In this document: positions 36,584-46,100 of the stretch, piece by piece
How the letters are laid out: each line of letters begins with the position of its first letter
How positions within the stretch are numbered: position 1 is the stretch's first letter
NCBI GenBank assembly: GCA_910576205.1
Contig: CAJTHL010000006.1
Location: 1 to 64,000, forward strand
Direction of reading: 5' to 3'
DNA length: 64,000 bases
Source: Clostridia bacterium
GTDB taxonomy: Bacteria > Bacillota > Clostridia > Lachnospirales > Lachnospiraceae
Made by a program: the position numbers and the translations under genes
The notes under the pieces: generated by a model
Database searches by the model: none
Seen by the model: the letters and a program-made list of their open reading frames with translations, nothing else
What the model was told of the DNA's origin: nothing

Positions 36584-37633
36584 TCAATCCATCTCCAGCA
36601 TGATCTTCATAAATTTTTCCCGTTTATTTACGGCCAGGTCAAAAGCTTCCATCAGCCGACCGAATTTATAGGTGTGGGTGATCATTCCCTCCGTGCGTAT
36701 CTTTCCCTCTCCCATAAGGGCGATCACCTCCGCGTAATCCCGGGCGTCGTACATATTGGAGCCCAGCAGGGAAAGCTCATGTTCCCCAAGAAACGGCAGC
36801 TTTTCCACATGGCATCCCTCACTCTGGATCCCGATCATGACCAGGGTCGTCCCCCTCCTGGCAAGAGAGATCATTTTATCCAGAACCGCTCCTTTGCCGC
36901 CCACGCATTCAAAAAACTTATCAATCCCATGAGGGCCTCCGCAAAGGCGCGTAAGTCCCTCCTCCAGGCTTTCCTCACCCTGGTCGATGACTCCGCCCGC
37001 CCCAAGGGACGCCGCAAGCCGCAGCCGGTCCTTGTCCATGTCCGTGATATACACCGCCTTTGCCCCAAGAGCCTTGCAGGCCTGCATCGTAAAGATCCCG
37101 ATGGTCCCGGCCCCAAAAACCAGCACCTGGTCATCCGGCGTAAGTCCAGCCCTCATAGCCCCATGATATCCCACCGCAGCCGGCTCCACCATGGCCGCGC
37201 TTTCCAGGCTCATGGAATCCGGGATAGGATATACCATCTCCGCATCCAGCGCGATATATTCGCAGTGGCCCCCATCCGCCTGGCCTCCGATACATTTTAC
37301 CGTCTCACAGAGATTGCTCTTATGTTCCAGGCAGCGGGGACATTCCCCACAGGTGAGATGAGGCAGGACCGTGACCCTCCGCCCGGCCGCAAGCTCTTCC
37401 ACGCCTTCCCCCACCTCCACGATCACGCCCGAAAATTCGTGTCCCATGACCACCGGCGGCGGACAGAAGGGATGCATCCCCTTAAATGTCGTGGGGTCCG
37501 AACCGCAAATGCCGCACCGCAGAATACGGATCAGCACCTGGCCCTTCCCCGCCTCCGGCACCGGAGCCGTCTCAAACCGCAGCTTTCCGGGTTCCACCAG
37601 TCTGGCCAGGAGCATTTCTTTTTTTCTCTCCAT
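36584..37633 (-). CDS. Zinc-dependent medium-chain alcohol/polyol dehydrogenase
   Basis: 349 residues. Catalytic zinc Cys in RCGICGSDPTTFKG, His-Glu in VMGHEFSGVIVEVGEG, structural zinc cysteines in CGECPRCLEHKSNLC, and Rossmann VLVFGAGTIGIFTMQA with an acidic residue after (DMDKDR), indicating NAD preference. Similar to sorbitol/threonine/galactitol-1-phosphate dehydrogenases; substrate unresolved. Probably oxidises the imported polyol or an intermediate. 26 nt upstream of the ATPase gene. Confidence 0.88.
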   Translation of the reverse strand: MERKKEMLLARLVEPGKLRFETAPVPEAGKGQVLIRILRCGICGSDPTTFKGMHPFCPPPVVMGHEFSGVIVEVGEGVEELAAGRRVTVLPHLTCGECPRCLEHKSNLCETVKCIGGQADGGHCEYIALDAEMVYPIPDSMSLESAAMVEPAAVGYHGAMRAGLTPDDQVLVFGAGTIGIFTMQACKALGAKAVYITDMDKDRLRLAASLGAGGVIDQGEESLEEGLTRLCGGPHGIDKFFECVGGKGAVLDKMISLARRGTTLVMIGIQSEGCHVEKLPFLGEHELSLLGSNMYDARDYAEVIALMGEGKIRTEGMITHTYKFGRLMEAFDLAVNKREKFMKIMLEMD

Positions 37634-37645
37634 TTTTTCCTCCTA

Positions 37646-38815
37646 TCAGAGTTCCGCCTCAAAGTCTGCCAGGCAGATCACCCGTTTCTCCCTGTCCGAC
37701 GCCAGGGCCGCCGTCTGAAGCAGATGGGCAAGCCGCGTCTCCTCCGGCCGGAAACAACCAAATTCCACTTTTTCCCCCTCCAGCTCTTTAAAGAAGGATA
37801 CCCACATCTGCTGTACGGTGTCGGTAAATCCAAACTCGAAGATGGAACCTGTGATCGTCTGAAATTCCGGCTTATATCCAATATTAACCCTGCACCACGC
37901 CTGTTCTTTCCCATAGTTCTGGGTATACCAGAAACCGTTGGCGTCGTCTGTGGAGAACTTCACGCTGCAGTCAACCCCATACACTTCCACATACCAGCGG
38001 TTGGTGCTGGCGGGAGCCATTCTCTTTGTCTCAAAATAGATGGGAAACGTATTCCCGTTCTGATCCCTGGAATCGCAGATAAGCGTCGCGTTATCCCAGG
38101 TAAGGCAGGGGGCTATACCACCCTTTCCGTCCGGTCTTTCCTTTACCACATTGGACAGCTGGGCATATACATTTTTCGGCTTATACCCCAGATGGAAGGG
38201 AACATGCATGGTGTGGATCCCCAGATCTCCCATGCAGCCGTACTCCCCGTTTACCTGCACTATCCGTTTCCAGTTAACAGGCTTTGTGAGATCCAGATCC
38301 GAGCTATGGCAGAAGCCCGACTTTACCTCAATAATCTTTCCCAGTTTCCCCCCGCGTATCCAGCGGATCAGCTCCTGGCAGGCGGGATAAAAGGGATGCT
38401 GGCTGCTGCAGCGGACAAACACATCCGGATTTTCCCCGACCGCTTTCATGATCTCCCTGTTGGCAGCGTAATCCATGCCAAAAGGCTTCTCTCCCATAAA
38501 ATGTTTTTTAGCCCGGATAATATCCGTGTATACCTGGGCGTGCATATTGTGCGGAATGGCACAGTAGATCACGTCAATGTCCTCTTTATCCAGAAGCTCA
38601 TGGTAATCTTCCACCGAATACTCCACGGAAGGAAACTGTTCAAACCAGGCCCGCGCCTCCGTCGAAGGATCGCTGATCCCCGCCACCACCGGAACCGGCA
38701 CATCCTCCAGGATATGGCACCATCTGGCGGCCGCGCTGGCAAACTCCTTGCCCATAAGTCCGCCTCCGATGATCCCTACCCGATATTCCTTTCTGCACAT
38801 TTTCATATCCCCCAT
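37646..38815 (-). CDS. Gfo/Idh/MocA-family oxidoreductase
   Basis: 389 residues. N-terminal Rossmann RVGIIGGGLMGKEFASAAAR; the family EKP motif is GEKPFGMDYAANREIM; the C-terminal alpha/beta substrate domain includes GDLGIHTMHVPFHLGYKP, where the D-G-I-H pattern carries the usual catalytic Asp and His. NAD(P)-dependent oxidation of a sugar, inositol or derivative. Twelve nt upstream of the Zn-dehydrogenase. Confidence 0.9.
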   Translation of the reverse strand: MGDMKMCRKEYRVGIIGGGLMGKEFASAAARWCHILEDVPVPVVAGISDPSTEARAWFEQFPSVEYSVEDYHELLDKEDIDVIYCAIPHNMHAQVYTDIIRAKKHFMGEKPFGMDYAANREIMKAVGENPDVFVRCSSQHPFYPACQELIRWIRGGKLGKIIEVKSGFCHSSDLDLTKPVNWKRIVQVNGEYGCMGDLGIHTMHVPFHLGYKPKNVYAQLSNVVKERPDGKGGIAPCLTWDNATLICDSRDQNGNTFPIYFETKRMAPASTNRWYVEVYGVDCSVKFSTDDANGFWYTQNYGKEQAWCRVNIGYKPEFQTITGSIFEFGFTDTVQQMWVSFFKELEGEKVEFGCFRPEETRLAHLLQTAALASDREKRVICLADFEAEL

Positions 38816-38844
38816 TTCTTAAATCTGCTCTTCTTGTGTTGTTT

Positions 38845-39624
38845 TCAATGCAGCGTATGGCCGCCGTCGATCACCATAATGTGCCCCGTCATATAGGAGG
38901 AAGCCTCCGAAGCCAGATACACGCAGGCTCCTCCCAGTTCTGATGCCCGGGCCGGCCTTCCAAGGGGCGTCCAGGCCATGATCTCCTTCACATACGCCTC
39001 CTTACTCTCATTCTTAAATATCCAGTCTGTCTGATCTGTCAGCGTCACCCCGGGCGCAATGCCGTTTACCCGGATCCCATAGGGCGCCCACTCGGCAGCC
39101 AGGGCTTTTGTCAGCATAACCACCCCCGCCTTGGAGGCATAATAGGAGGCCTGTTCCGACTGATAGTTGGCGATGTAGGCCGACATGGAGGCTGTGTTGA
39201 TAATATTACCGCCGCCCTGCCGGATCATCACTCTGCCCACGGCCTGGGACATGAAAAACACGCCGCTCAGATTAATGTCGATCACATCCTGCCAGTCCTC
39301 TTTGCTCATCTCTACGGTGGGCCTGGGCCGTCCGATCCCCGCATTGTTCATCAGAATGTCGATTTTTCCAAATTTCCCCAAAGTTTTCTCTATGGCTGAC
39401 GCGATCATCTCATGGCTTCGCACATCCAGCTTACAGAACAGCGCGTCCACGCCTTTTTCCCGGATCTCCTCCACAGTTGCCGCTCCCGTCTCCTCATTGA
39501 TATCCGCCACCACCACATTGGCGCCTGCCTCCGCGAACGCCAGGGAAACCGCCTTTCCGATCCCTGTGGCCGCCCCCGTCACAACCGCGGTTTTTCCCTC
39601 CAGGGAAAACATCCCGTTACTCAT
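38845..39624 (-). CDS. SDR-family oxidoreductase
   Basis: 259 residues from ATG 39622-39624. Classical SDR: TGAATGIGK, NNAG, Ser in NTASMSAY, catalytic YYASK and PG near VNGIAPGV. Asp in VVADINEE favours NAD. Resembles gluconate 5-dehydrogenase or ribitol-type SDRs. A homologue lies divergently at 41105. Confidence 0.9.
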   Translation of the reverse strand: MSNGMFSLEGKTAVVTGAATGIGKAVSLAFAEAGANVVVADINEETGAATVEEIREKGVDALFCKLDVRSHEMIASAIEKTLGKFGKIDILMNNAGIGRPRPTVEMSKEDWQDVIDINLSGVFFMSQAVGRVMIRQGGGNIINTASMSAYIANYQSEQASYYASKAGVVMLTKALAAEWAPYGIRVNGIAPGVTLTDQTDWIFKNESKEAYVKEIMAWTPLGRPARASELGGACVYLASEASSYMTGHIMVIDGGHTLH

Positions 39625-39723
39625 CTTTTCATTCTCCTCCTCACCACTTTTTAAGAATATGAGGATGGCCGGGACCACCCTCACAGATCAACCTACATCA
39701 GACATGCCCGATACATGCGCTCG

Positions 39724-40737
39724 TTATTTCTCATAATACTCGTCCACATTGGTGGCGTCGATCAGCAGAGTATCAATCTGCACATAGTGCTCGATCTCTT
39801 CACCCGCCAGAAGTTTTGCCATCTGCTCCGCCGCTGTAACACCCATATCATGGGGACGCTGGGAAGCCGTTGCCACAACCTTGCCCTCCTTGATCAAACC
39901 CATATTTGTCTGGGAGCCATCCACGGAAGCGATCTTTACATTTGTCCTCTTCGCCCCCTCGCACGCTGCATAGGCGCCCTGGGCTGTGGGGTCATTGATG
40001 CAGATAAATCCTGCCAGATCCGGGTACGCAGTCAGGATATCCTCCGCTATGGGAAGAGCCGTATCCGCGTTTCCTTTCGCAACCTCCTCATAGACCAGCT
40101 CAATTCCCGGGTATTCCGCCAGCGCGTCCTTAAATCCCTGTCCCCGCTGCTCTACCGTATAATCGTGGATCCAGTAGTCGATAAACGCAACCTCGCCCTC
40201 GCCGTTGATGGATTCCGCCAGAGCCGTAGCCGCCTGATAGCCAGCCATGTAATTGTTTGCCGACACAAGCCCATCCAGATCATCCTCGTTGGCGGGATGC
40301 GCATCTATGGCAATGATCCTTATGCCTGCTTCCATGGCTTTTTCCAATGCCGGAACAATGGAGTCCCCGTCAACCGGAGAGATGAACAGGCCGTCGATTC
40401 CCATCTCGATGAAATCCTCGATCTCCGTCATCTGAATGGAGGCGTCCCCGTCGGGATCCAGCACTACCAGCTCATGGCCGTTGGCGTCACACCACTCCTG
40501 GAGACCTGTTGTTATGGAGATAAAGTGTTCATTGCTCTGGGACATAAAGGTTGCTCCGAAAACAAGCTTCTCCCCCGATCCCGCGTCCGCTTCCTTCTCC
40601 TCCTCCGGCGCCTCCTGGGGCGTATTCTCTGTAGTTTCCTGGGGAGTTTCCGGAGCCGGCGTCTCTTTGCTTCCACACCCTGTTACTGACAATGCCAGCA
40701 GTCCAACTAAAACCAGGCTTAATAATTTCCTTTTCAT
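39724..40737 (-). CDS. Ribose-type sugar-binding lipoprotein
   Basis: 337 residues from ATG 40735-40737 with AAGGAGG upstream. Lipobox VTGC; long acidic Thr/Pro/Glu linker; then periplasmic-binding domain 4 (LVFGATFMSQSNEHFISITT, MGIDGLFISPVDGDSIVPAL, FICINDPTAQGAYAACEGAK, IASVDGSQTNMGLIKEGKVV). First gene of binding protein-SDR-Gfo-ZnADH-ATPase-permease. Confidence 0.93.
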   Translation of the reverse strand: MKRKLLSLVLVGLLALSVTGCGSKETPAPETPQETTENTPQEAPEEEKEADAGSGEKLVFGATFMSQSNEHFISITTGLQEWCDANGHELVVLDPDGDASIQMTEIEDFIEMGIDGLFISPVDGDSIVPALEKAMEAGIRIIAIDAHPANEDDLDGLVSANNYMAGYQAATALAESINGEGEVAFIDYWIHDYTVEQRGQGFKDALAEYPGIELVYEEVAKGNADTALPIAEDILTAYPDLAGFICINDPTAQGAYAACEGAKRTNVKIASVDGSQTNMGLIKEGKVVATASQRPHDMGVTAAEQMAKLLAGEEIEHYVQIDTLLIDATNVDEYYEK

Positions 40738-41104
40738 TCCTGTTTCCTCCTTTTTCATTTCTGGTATAATTGTTGTTGTCCGGTGACACTATCATTCAAC
40801 CACATAATTTCACTATTGTCAATAATATTGGATAAATTATTTGTTCTATTAACGATATTTGTGAATTATATTAAAAATTTACGGCTTATTTTTGTACGTT
40901 TTTCATAATAAAATTCTTTTTAATTATCTATATTTTTTCTATATATTTTTAAAAATTTAATTAATTTAATAATTTTTCAGATTTTCACTGTTTTTATGGC
41001 ACTTTTTATCAATGTTTCAATATTTAAGCATTTCTTTTTATTGACATATATAAATTATTATGTTATTTTTAAATCGCAAATATATAATATTAGGAGGTGT
41101 TCTT
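40738..41104. promoter_or_regulatory. Divergent AT-rich control region
   Basis: 367 bp without a gene between two divergent sugar operons. ATTGTCAAT (40812-40820) is a short palindrome. On the minus strand it includes TTGACA, but no good -10 lies at the right distance. The plus-strand candidate promoter is listed separately. Confidence 0.35.
41041..41069 (+). promoter_or_regulatory. Candidate promoter of the SDR-VOC-HAD operon
   Basis: TTGACA (41041-41046), 17 bp, TATTTT (41064-41069); perfect -35, weak -10. Confidence 0.4.
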
Positions 41105-41881
41105 ATGGGAAACCCATTCTGCCTAAAGGGGCGGACCGCCATTGTGACAGGCTCTACCTCGGGCCTTGGGCGCGCTATGGCTGTAGCCCTGGGAGAAGCC
41201 GGAGCCAACATCGTGGTAACCGGCCGTTCTTCCTCCGGCGGTGCCAGAACCCTGGAAATGGCCCTCTCCACCGGAGCCAGCGCCGTTTTTATCCAGGGAG
41301 ACCTGCGAAAACAGGAGGATATCGACCATCTGATCCAGAAAACCCTGGATACCTACGGAGCTCTGGATATCCTTATTAACAATGCCGGTATCAACAAGCC
41401 CTGTCCCACCCTGGAACTTACCAGGGAAACATGGATGGACATTATCGAGACAAATTTAAACAGTGTAGTTTTCATGGCGCAGGCTGCCGCCAAAGTAATG
41501 ACGGAGCAGCACAGGGGCGTTATCATCAATACCGCTTCCATTTCCGGCATGATGGTCAATTACCAGGTTGCCCAGGGCTCCTATTACGCCGCGAAAGCCG
41601 CCATTATTATGCTGACCAAAGCCTGGGCTGCTGAGTGGGCCTCTCTCGGCATCCGTGTAAACGCCATTGCCCCCGGTTATATGAAAACAGAGCAGACAAA
41701 AAAGAGTTTTACAGATCCCGCATGTGAGGAAATGGTCTCCTGCTGGATGCGCGCAACTCCCATGGGGCGTCCGGGAGAACCTGAAGAGCTGGGTGGGGCT
41801 GCCGTTTACCTGGCTTCTGACGCCGCCTCCTATGTCACCGGCCACACAATGGTTGTTGACGGCGGAACAACTGTATATTAA
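41105..41881 (+). CDS. SDR-family oxidoreductase (second copy)
   Basis: 258 residues; AGGAGGTG 5 nt before ATG 41105. TGSTSGLGR, NNAG, Ser in NTASISGM, YYAAK. It shares length, the W-AEWA--GIRVNAIAPGYM block and the final VVDGGTTVY with the SDR at 38845-39624. Residue after strand beta-2 is TGRSSSGG rather than Asp, suggesting NADP preference, so the pair may run opposite steps on one substrate. Confidence 0.9.
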   Translation: MGNPFCLKGRTAIVTGSTSGLGRAMAVALGEAGANIVVTGRSSSGGARTLEMALSTGASAVFIQGDLRKQEDIDHLIQKTLDTYGALDILINNAGINKPCPTLELTRETWMDIIETNLNSVVFMAQAAAKVMTEQHRGVIINTASISGMMVNYQVAQGSYYAAKAAIIMLTKAWAAEWASLGIRVNAIAPGYMKTEQTKKSFTDPACEEMVSCWMRATPMGRPGEPEELGGAAVYLASDAASYVTGHTMVVDGGTTVY

Positions 41882-41899
41882 AATGGAAAGGAGAAAAAA

Positions 41900-42307
41900 A
41901 TGGGAAAAATAGAAAATTTAGGACATATTGGCCTGTATGTATCCAACCTGGAAAATTCCAAAGCTTTTTACTGCGGCACCCTCGGCTTCCAATGCTTTTA
42001 TGAATACGACAGCCCCTCGGATGATGGGGCAGGAGCCAGAGTTGCCTTTGTCCGCAGCGGAAATCTGGTTTTAGAGCTGGTTCAGTTTCGCAACCCGGAA
42101 GTATCCAGGGGCCGTACTGACGGCCTAATCGACCACATCGCAATCTCTGTACAGAATATTGAGGAGGTAAAGAAAGACCTGGAAGCCAGGGGGATCCAGT
42201 TTGAGAAGAAGGAGATCGTCTTTATGCCTATCTTTGAGAACGGCTCGAAATGGCTGCTTTTCCGTGGCCCGGACGGCGAACATCTGGAAGTGGCCGAAGT
42301 CCTCTGA
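41900..42307 (+). CDS. VOC/glyoxalase-superfamily protein
   Basis: 135 residues, two beta-alpha-beta-beta-beta modules: NLGHIGLYVSNLENSKAFYC with His for metal, and IDHIAISVQNIEEVKKDLEA, FRGPDGEHLEVAEVL with His and Glu. Likely metal-dependent lyase or isomerase acting on a sugar-derived carbonyl. 18 nt after the SDR. Confidence 0.85.
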   Translation: MGKIENLGHIGLYVSNLENSKAFYCGTLGFQCFYEYDSPSDDGAGARVAFVRSGNLVLELVQFRNPEVSRGRTDGLIDHIAISVQNIEEVKKDLEARGIQFEKKEIVFMPIFENGSKWLLFRGPDGEHLEVAEVL

Positions 42308-42326
42308 TCGGAAAGGAGCCCGACTT

Positions 42327-43142
42327 ATGACACAACTCATCGCGCTGGACTTAGACGGCACATTGCTGAACAGCAGACAGGAGATCGATCCTTATACCAT
42401 AGACACCCTGCGGCGTTACGAGGCCCGCGGCTATCAGTTTGTGTTCTGTTCTGGGCGGAATCTGACGGAGCTCACCAATGTGCGCAGGCTCCTCCCCTTC
42501 TTCCGCTACGCCCTTCTGTGCAACGGGGCGTATATCTATGACTTTCAGGAAAAAAGATTCTTATACGAGGCAACGCTTCCCATCCGGGAAGCGTATGCCA
42601 TTTACCAGAAGCTGTGGGGCTTCCGGATGATCTTCGAGTTGAATTATCACAGCCGCATTCTGACCAGCCGTGAGCAGCTTGACCGTCTGCGCGCCTTTGG
42701 CATCTCCCACCTGGAGAACCTCATCACAAGCACCCGGGAATGCGTGGATGATCTCCCCTCCCATCTGGCCTCCTCCCAGGAGCCTGTGGGAAAGGTGAAT
42801 ATCTTCTTCCCCTGCCAGGAGCTGCGGGACAAGGCCCGGGAGATCATCGAGCCCCTTCCCTACACCACCTGCTACCAGGAGCCGAAGAATTTTGAGATCA
42901 ACCGGCTGGGCGTCCACAAGGGAAGCTCTCTTGGCGCATTGGCTGCGCTTCTGGGCCTTTCTTCCCAGGAGGTCATGGCCATGGGGGATAACGTGAACGA
43001 CCTCCCCATGTTCTCCTACGCCGGAACCGCCGTTGCCATGGGAAACGCCATCCCGGCCGCAAAAGAGGCCGCGGATTTCGTTACCCGCAGCAATGACGAC
43101 AACGGGGTTGCTTACGCGCTGGAGACGTTGCTGCCAGCGTGA
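42327..43142 (+). CDS. Cof-type HAD-IIB phosphatase
   Basis: 271 residues; AAAGGAG 8 nt before ATG 42327. Nucleophile loop IALDLDGTLLN, motif II FCSGRN, cap domain, Lys of motif III in NRLGVHKGSSL, motif IV MAMGDNVNDLPMF. Dephosphorylates small sugar phosphates in general. Third gene of the SDR-VOC-HAD set, giving a reduction/rearrangement/dephosphorylation module next to the importer. Confidence 0.92.
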   Translation: MTQLIALDLDGTLLNSRQEIDPYTIDTLRRYEARGYQFVFCSGRNLTELTNVRRLLPFFRYALLCNGAYIYDFQEKRFLYEATLPIREAYAIYQKLWGFRMIFELNYHSRILTSREQLDRLRAFGISHLENLITSTRECVDDLPSHLASSQEPVGKVNIFFPCQELRDKAREIIEPLPYTTCYQEPKNFEINRLGVHKGSSLGALAALLGLSSQEVMAMGDNVNDLPMFSYAGTAVAMGNAIPAAKEAADFVTRSNDDNGVAYALETLLPA

Positions 43143-43223
43143 TCAGAGCGTAGGGAAGATCTATCGCACTCTGCCCACGCACACCGCTCTAATGGCATAT
43201 CACCCTTGTACAGGCTTACGCGC

Positions 43224-43250
43224 AAAAAGGAGGGAAGCACCCTCCTTTTC
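43224..43250 (-). terminator. Bidirectional terminator between HAD and AAA genes
   Basis: AAAAGGAGGG (43225-43234) and CCCTCCTTTT (43240-43249), 5-nt loop; minus-strand transcript ends in TTTTT. Confidence 0.75.
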
Positions 43251-43254
43251 CTAT

Positions 43255-44961
43255 CTACTGCCTCACCCGCACCTGGCACCGCTTTTTCCAGCATGCAATC
43301 CCGTACTTGTAAATAACAGCCATGCCATCCTGTTCCAGGCGCGATTTATAATTTTTTTCCTCTATCTGGGCAAGGGCCTCCCGGCATCCTGCTTCCAGAC
43401 TGCCGTCCCCGGCATATTTCACCTCTATCACAAGGCCAACCCGCTGTCCTTCAATCTCCACAAGGATATCGCTGTATCCCTCCCCCGACTCTGCGTTGGA
43501 GCTTACGTCCCAGTCCTCCCGATGGCCAAGAAGCCCCAGCAGGATTCCGTGGTAGAAATGCTCCTTCTGCCCTTTTTTTGCACCTGTATCCCGAACGCTG
43601 ATGGTTTTCTGAAGATAGGCGTTAAAGCCCTCCTCCACAGCCTTGGCGTCCCCCTGTGCAAAGGCATCGCAAAACGCGTCCAACCTTGGCGTATCCTTCT
43701 CCGCTTCCTCCTGAAACCATTCCAGAACCTGCTCCGCAAAAATCTGCCGGATCTCAAGATTTGGAATTGCCAGCTGATATACCTCCCCTGCCGCTTCTCC
43801 CCGCCAGGTAAGATATCCTGTGATAAAAAGAACGCTCCACAGATTGTCTATATTTTTATACAAATCCCGGTAGGTAAGCTCCTGCCGGATTTTCCTGGAA
43901 ACACATTCTCCATTGACCAGTTTCTCAATCTCCCGCCGGGTGCTGGCCTTAGCCATCTGAAGAAAAGCCCGGATAATATCGTTTCCACTGGTATTGACCC
44001 AGAATGCCCTGGGGGCCGCATTGGCATTTGCCCGCAAATCCGCGCAGTAATTGATTACATCCCAGGGGCAATAAACCTGCACATTTCCGAACCGGTAACC
44101 GTCATACCACTGTTTTACGATGTCGTACTTGTCCCCAGACCCATAATATTCCAGCATCTGGCGGACTTCCCCGTCCAGAAATCCAAAGTATTCATCAAAC
44201 TGGCTGTCTGTTATCGTCATCACCCGCAGGTTGTTAAGGCCCGTGAAAATGCTCTCTTTGGCGATCTTCAGGCATCCTGTCATCACAGCAAAATACAGGC
44301 TTTCATTGCTCTTTAACACCTGGCCAAACAGATTCCGGATCACATCGATCATCTCATCATAGTACCCAAAATGCCGGGCCTTGTCCAGCGGCACATCGTA
44401 TTCGTCAATCAGAAGAATCACCTTCTGCCCATAATGCTTCTGAAGGAGCCTGGACAGAATCAGCAGGCTGTTCCTAAGCACGGCATCCGGCATAATAAAT
44501 GCACTTTGCCCGCTGGGATCTACCTTTGTAAGCTGCCTGTACTGCTCTCTTTCCTCATCGGTAAGCTTATCGCTCTCTGTCAGAAACGGAAACCGCATGG
44601 CCTCCATGGCAACAATAGCCCCCAGAGCTTCCAGGGCCACGTCAAACCTTCTGGCATCCACGCCCTTTAAGGTAATGGAAATCACCGGGAATTTTCCCAT
44701 ATACTCCCGGCAAAGCTCCTCCTCCTTTGCAATGGCAAGCCCTTCAAAAAGTCTGCTGTCGCATCCGTACTCAAAGAAATACCTCAGCATATTCATATTT
44801 AAGGATTTGCCAAATCTGCGGGGACGGGTAAACAGATTTACCTCTGCCCAGTTATCCAGGAGCTCTTTAATCCATCCTGTTTTATCTACATAGTAAAAAT
44901 CCTCATTACGAATTTTTGCAAAATCCTCGACGCCCACTGGCAGCCTTTTTAATTTCCTCAT
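43255..44961 (-). CDS. AAA-ATPase-like protein with PD-(D/E)XK nuclease domain
   Basis: 568 residues from ATG 44959-44961. N-terminal AAA-ATPase_like region: LPVGVEDFAKIRNEDFYYVD, Walker A-like FTRPRRFGKSLNMNML, Walker B VILLIDEYDVPLDKA. C-terminal PDDEXK_9: GYSDILVEIEGQRVGLVIEV followed by K (D-(X)n-E-V-K nuclease core). Family formerly DUF1703, abundant in Clostridia and Bacteroidetes, of unproven function. Follows the opine-type operon by 60 nt on the same strand, but its function suggests an independent insertion. Confidence 0.85.
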   Translation of the reverse strand: MRKLKRLPVGVEDFAKIRNEDFYYVDKTGWIKELLDNWAEVNLFTRPRRFGKSLNMNMLRYFFEYGCDSRLFEGLAIAKEEELCREYMGKFPVISITLKGVDARRFDVALEALGAIVAMEAMRFPFLTESDKLTDEEREQYRQLTKVDPSGQSAFIMPDAVLRNSLLILSRLLQKHYGQKVILLIDEYDVPLDKARHFGYYDEMIDVIRNLFGQVLKSNESLYFAVMTGCLKIAKESIFTGLNNLRVMTITDSQFDEYFGFLDGEVRQMLEYYGSGDKYDIVKQWYDGYRFGNVQVYCPWDVINYCADLRANANAAPRAFWVNTSGNDIIRAFLQMAKASTRREIEKLVNGECVSRKIRQELTYRDLYKNIDNLWSVLFITGYLTWRGEAAGEVYQLAIPNLEIRQIFAEQVLEWFQEEAEKDTPRLDAFCDAFAQGDAKAVEEGFNAYLQKTISVRDTGAKKGQKEHFYHGILLGLLGHREDWDVSSNAESGEGYSDILVEIEGQRVGLVIEVKYAGDGSLEAGCREALAQIEEKNYKSRLEQDGMAVIYKYGIACWKKRCQVRVRQ

Positions 44962-45020
44962 CTTCCGCCTCACCTCCTTTGTTCCATTATAAACAATGTC
45001 AAAAGAGACCACAAGGCTTT

Positions 45021-46034
45021 TTATTTGTCATAGGTGCGGAAGGCAAATTCCGGAAGCTTCTCATCCCCGGAGAAAAATTCCTTGTACAGCACACCCGCCG
45101 TTCCAATATCCGTGGAGCCCATGCCGATAATGCAGGCGCAGATAATCTCCTCGTCCTTCTCCCGACCCGGCTTTTCACCTACCACGATCTCCGGCATCTC
45201 CGCGTGTACCTGTTCCTCCGTAAGCCTTCCCGCATGGACAAGCTTCACCAGCTCTCCCCTGTGGGCGTTCTGGGCCCAGTTGTCTACTACCAGTTTGTCC
45301 GATTTCAAGGGAATCTCCTCATCCAGCTCCTGGAAGGAACCCAGGGACAACACGGTACAGCCCGGCTTCAGCCAGTCCCACATAACCAGCGGCTCGTCCG
45401 CAATGGTTACGGTAATGATAACATCCGCTCCTTTGCAGGCCTCCTCATTGGTGGCGCAGGGCGTCACCTTTACCTGAAGCTCCGGCCCCATCTCCTCTGC
45501 ATAGGCCTCGCAGGCTTCCGGACGGATATCCGCCACACGGATTTCCTCTATAGGAAGCTCCTCGCAGACAGCCCTTGCATTCATTTTTCCCTGTACTCCG
45601 GCGCCGATAATGGCCAGCACCTTTGCGTCCTTCCTGGCCAGATAGCGGGCCGCCACCCCGGCGGATGCACCGGTACGGATATCGGTAATATAGCTGCCGT
45701 CCATGATTGCCAGCACCTCCCCGGTTCTGGCCTCATTCAGAATAATCACACCCCCAATATAGGGAATCCCTTTTGCCCTGTTGTCGTTAAACCCCCATAC
45801 CCACTTGATGCCGGAAATGTCCACGTCCCCGCCGATATAGGCCGGCATGGCATTGTAGGAGCCGCCGTAAGGCGGCCAGTCGTTTCCTTCCCCTGTGTCC
45901 AGGGTAATCTTGGCAGGCATCAGAATCTGATCCCGTCCGTGGGCATCGTAAACCTTTTCCACCAGCTCGATGGATTTTTTCATGGTAAGTACCTTCTGTA
46001 CCTGTTCCTTGGAAATCATCTTAACATGATTCAT
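45021..46034 (-). CDS. Ornithine cyclodeaminase / mu-crystallin family enzyme
   Basis: 337 residues. ITLDTGEGNDWPPYGGSYNA, substrate Lys region GIKWVWGFNDNRAKGIPYIG, Rossmann LAIIGAGVQGKMNARAV, and ADVIITVTIADEPLV. The family includes ornithine cyclodeaminase, alanine dehydrogenase, ketimine reductase and the opine-like SbnB. 66 nt downstream of the opine dehydrogenase in one operon. The joint context suggests release or reduction of an amino acid moiety; the exact reaction is not readable. Confidence 0.88.
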   Translation of the reverse strand: MNHVKMISKEQVQKVLTMKKSIELVEKVYDAHGRDQILMPAKITLDTGEGNDWPPYGGSYNAMPAYIGGDVDISGIKWVWGFNDNRAKGIPYIGGVIILNEARTGEVLAIMDGSYITDIRTGASAGVAARYLARKDAKVLAIIGAGVQGKMNARAVCEELPIEEIRVADIRPEACEAYAEEMGPELQVKVTPCATNEEACKGADVIITVTIADEPLVMWDWLKPGCTVLSLGSFQELDEEIPLKSDKLVVDNWAQNAHRGELVKLVHAGRLTEEQVHAEMPEIVVGEKPGREKDEEIICACIIGMGSTDIGTAGVLYKEFFSGDEKLPEFAFRTYDK

Positions 46035-46100
46035 AGCATTATCTCCTATTCCAGTTCCGCATCCGCCCTCCCAAATCCCCGGCTGATGCTGTTTTCAGTT

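Noticed and set aside
36530-38896. 788-codon open frame on the plus strand across three minus-strand sugar genes
   Set aside because: It mirrors the codon structure of the Zn-dehydrogenase and Gfo/Idh/MocA genes, which have full motifs; composition is His/Arg/Pro-rich and no domain is visible.
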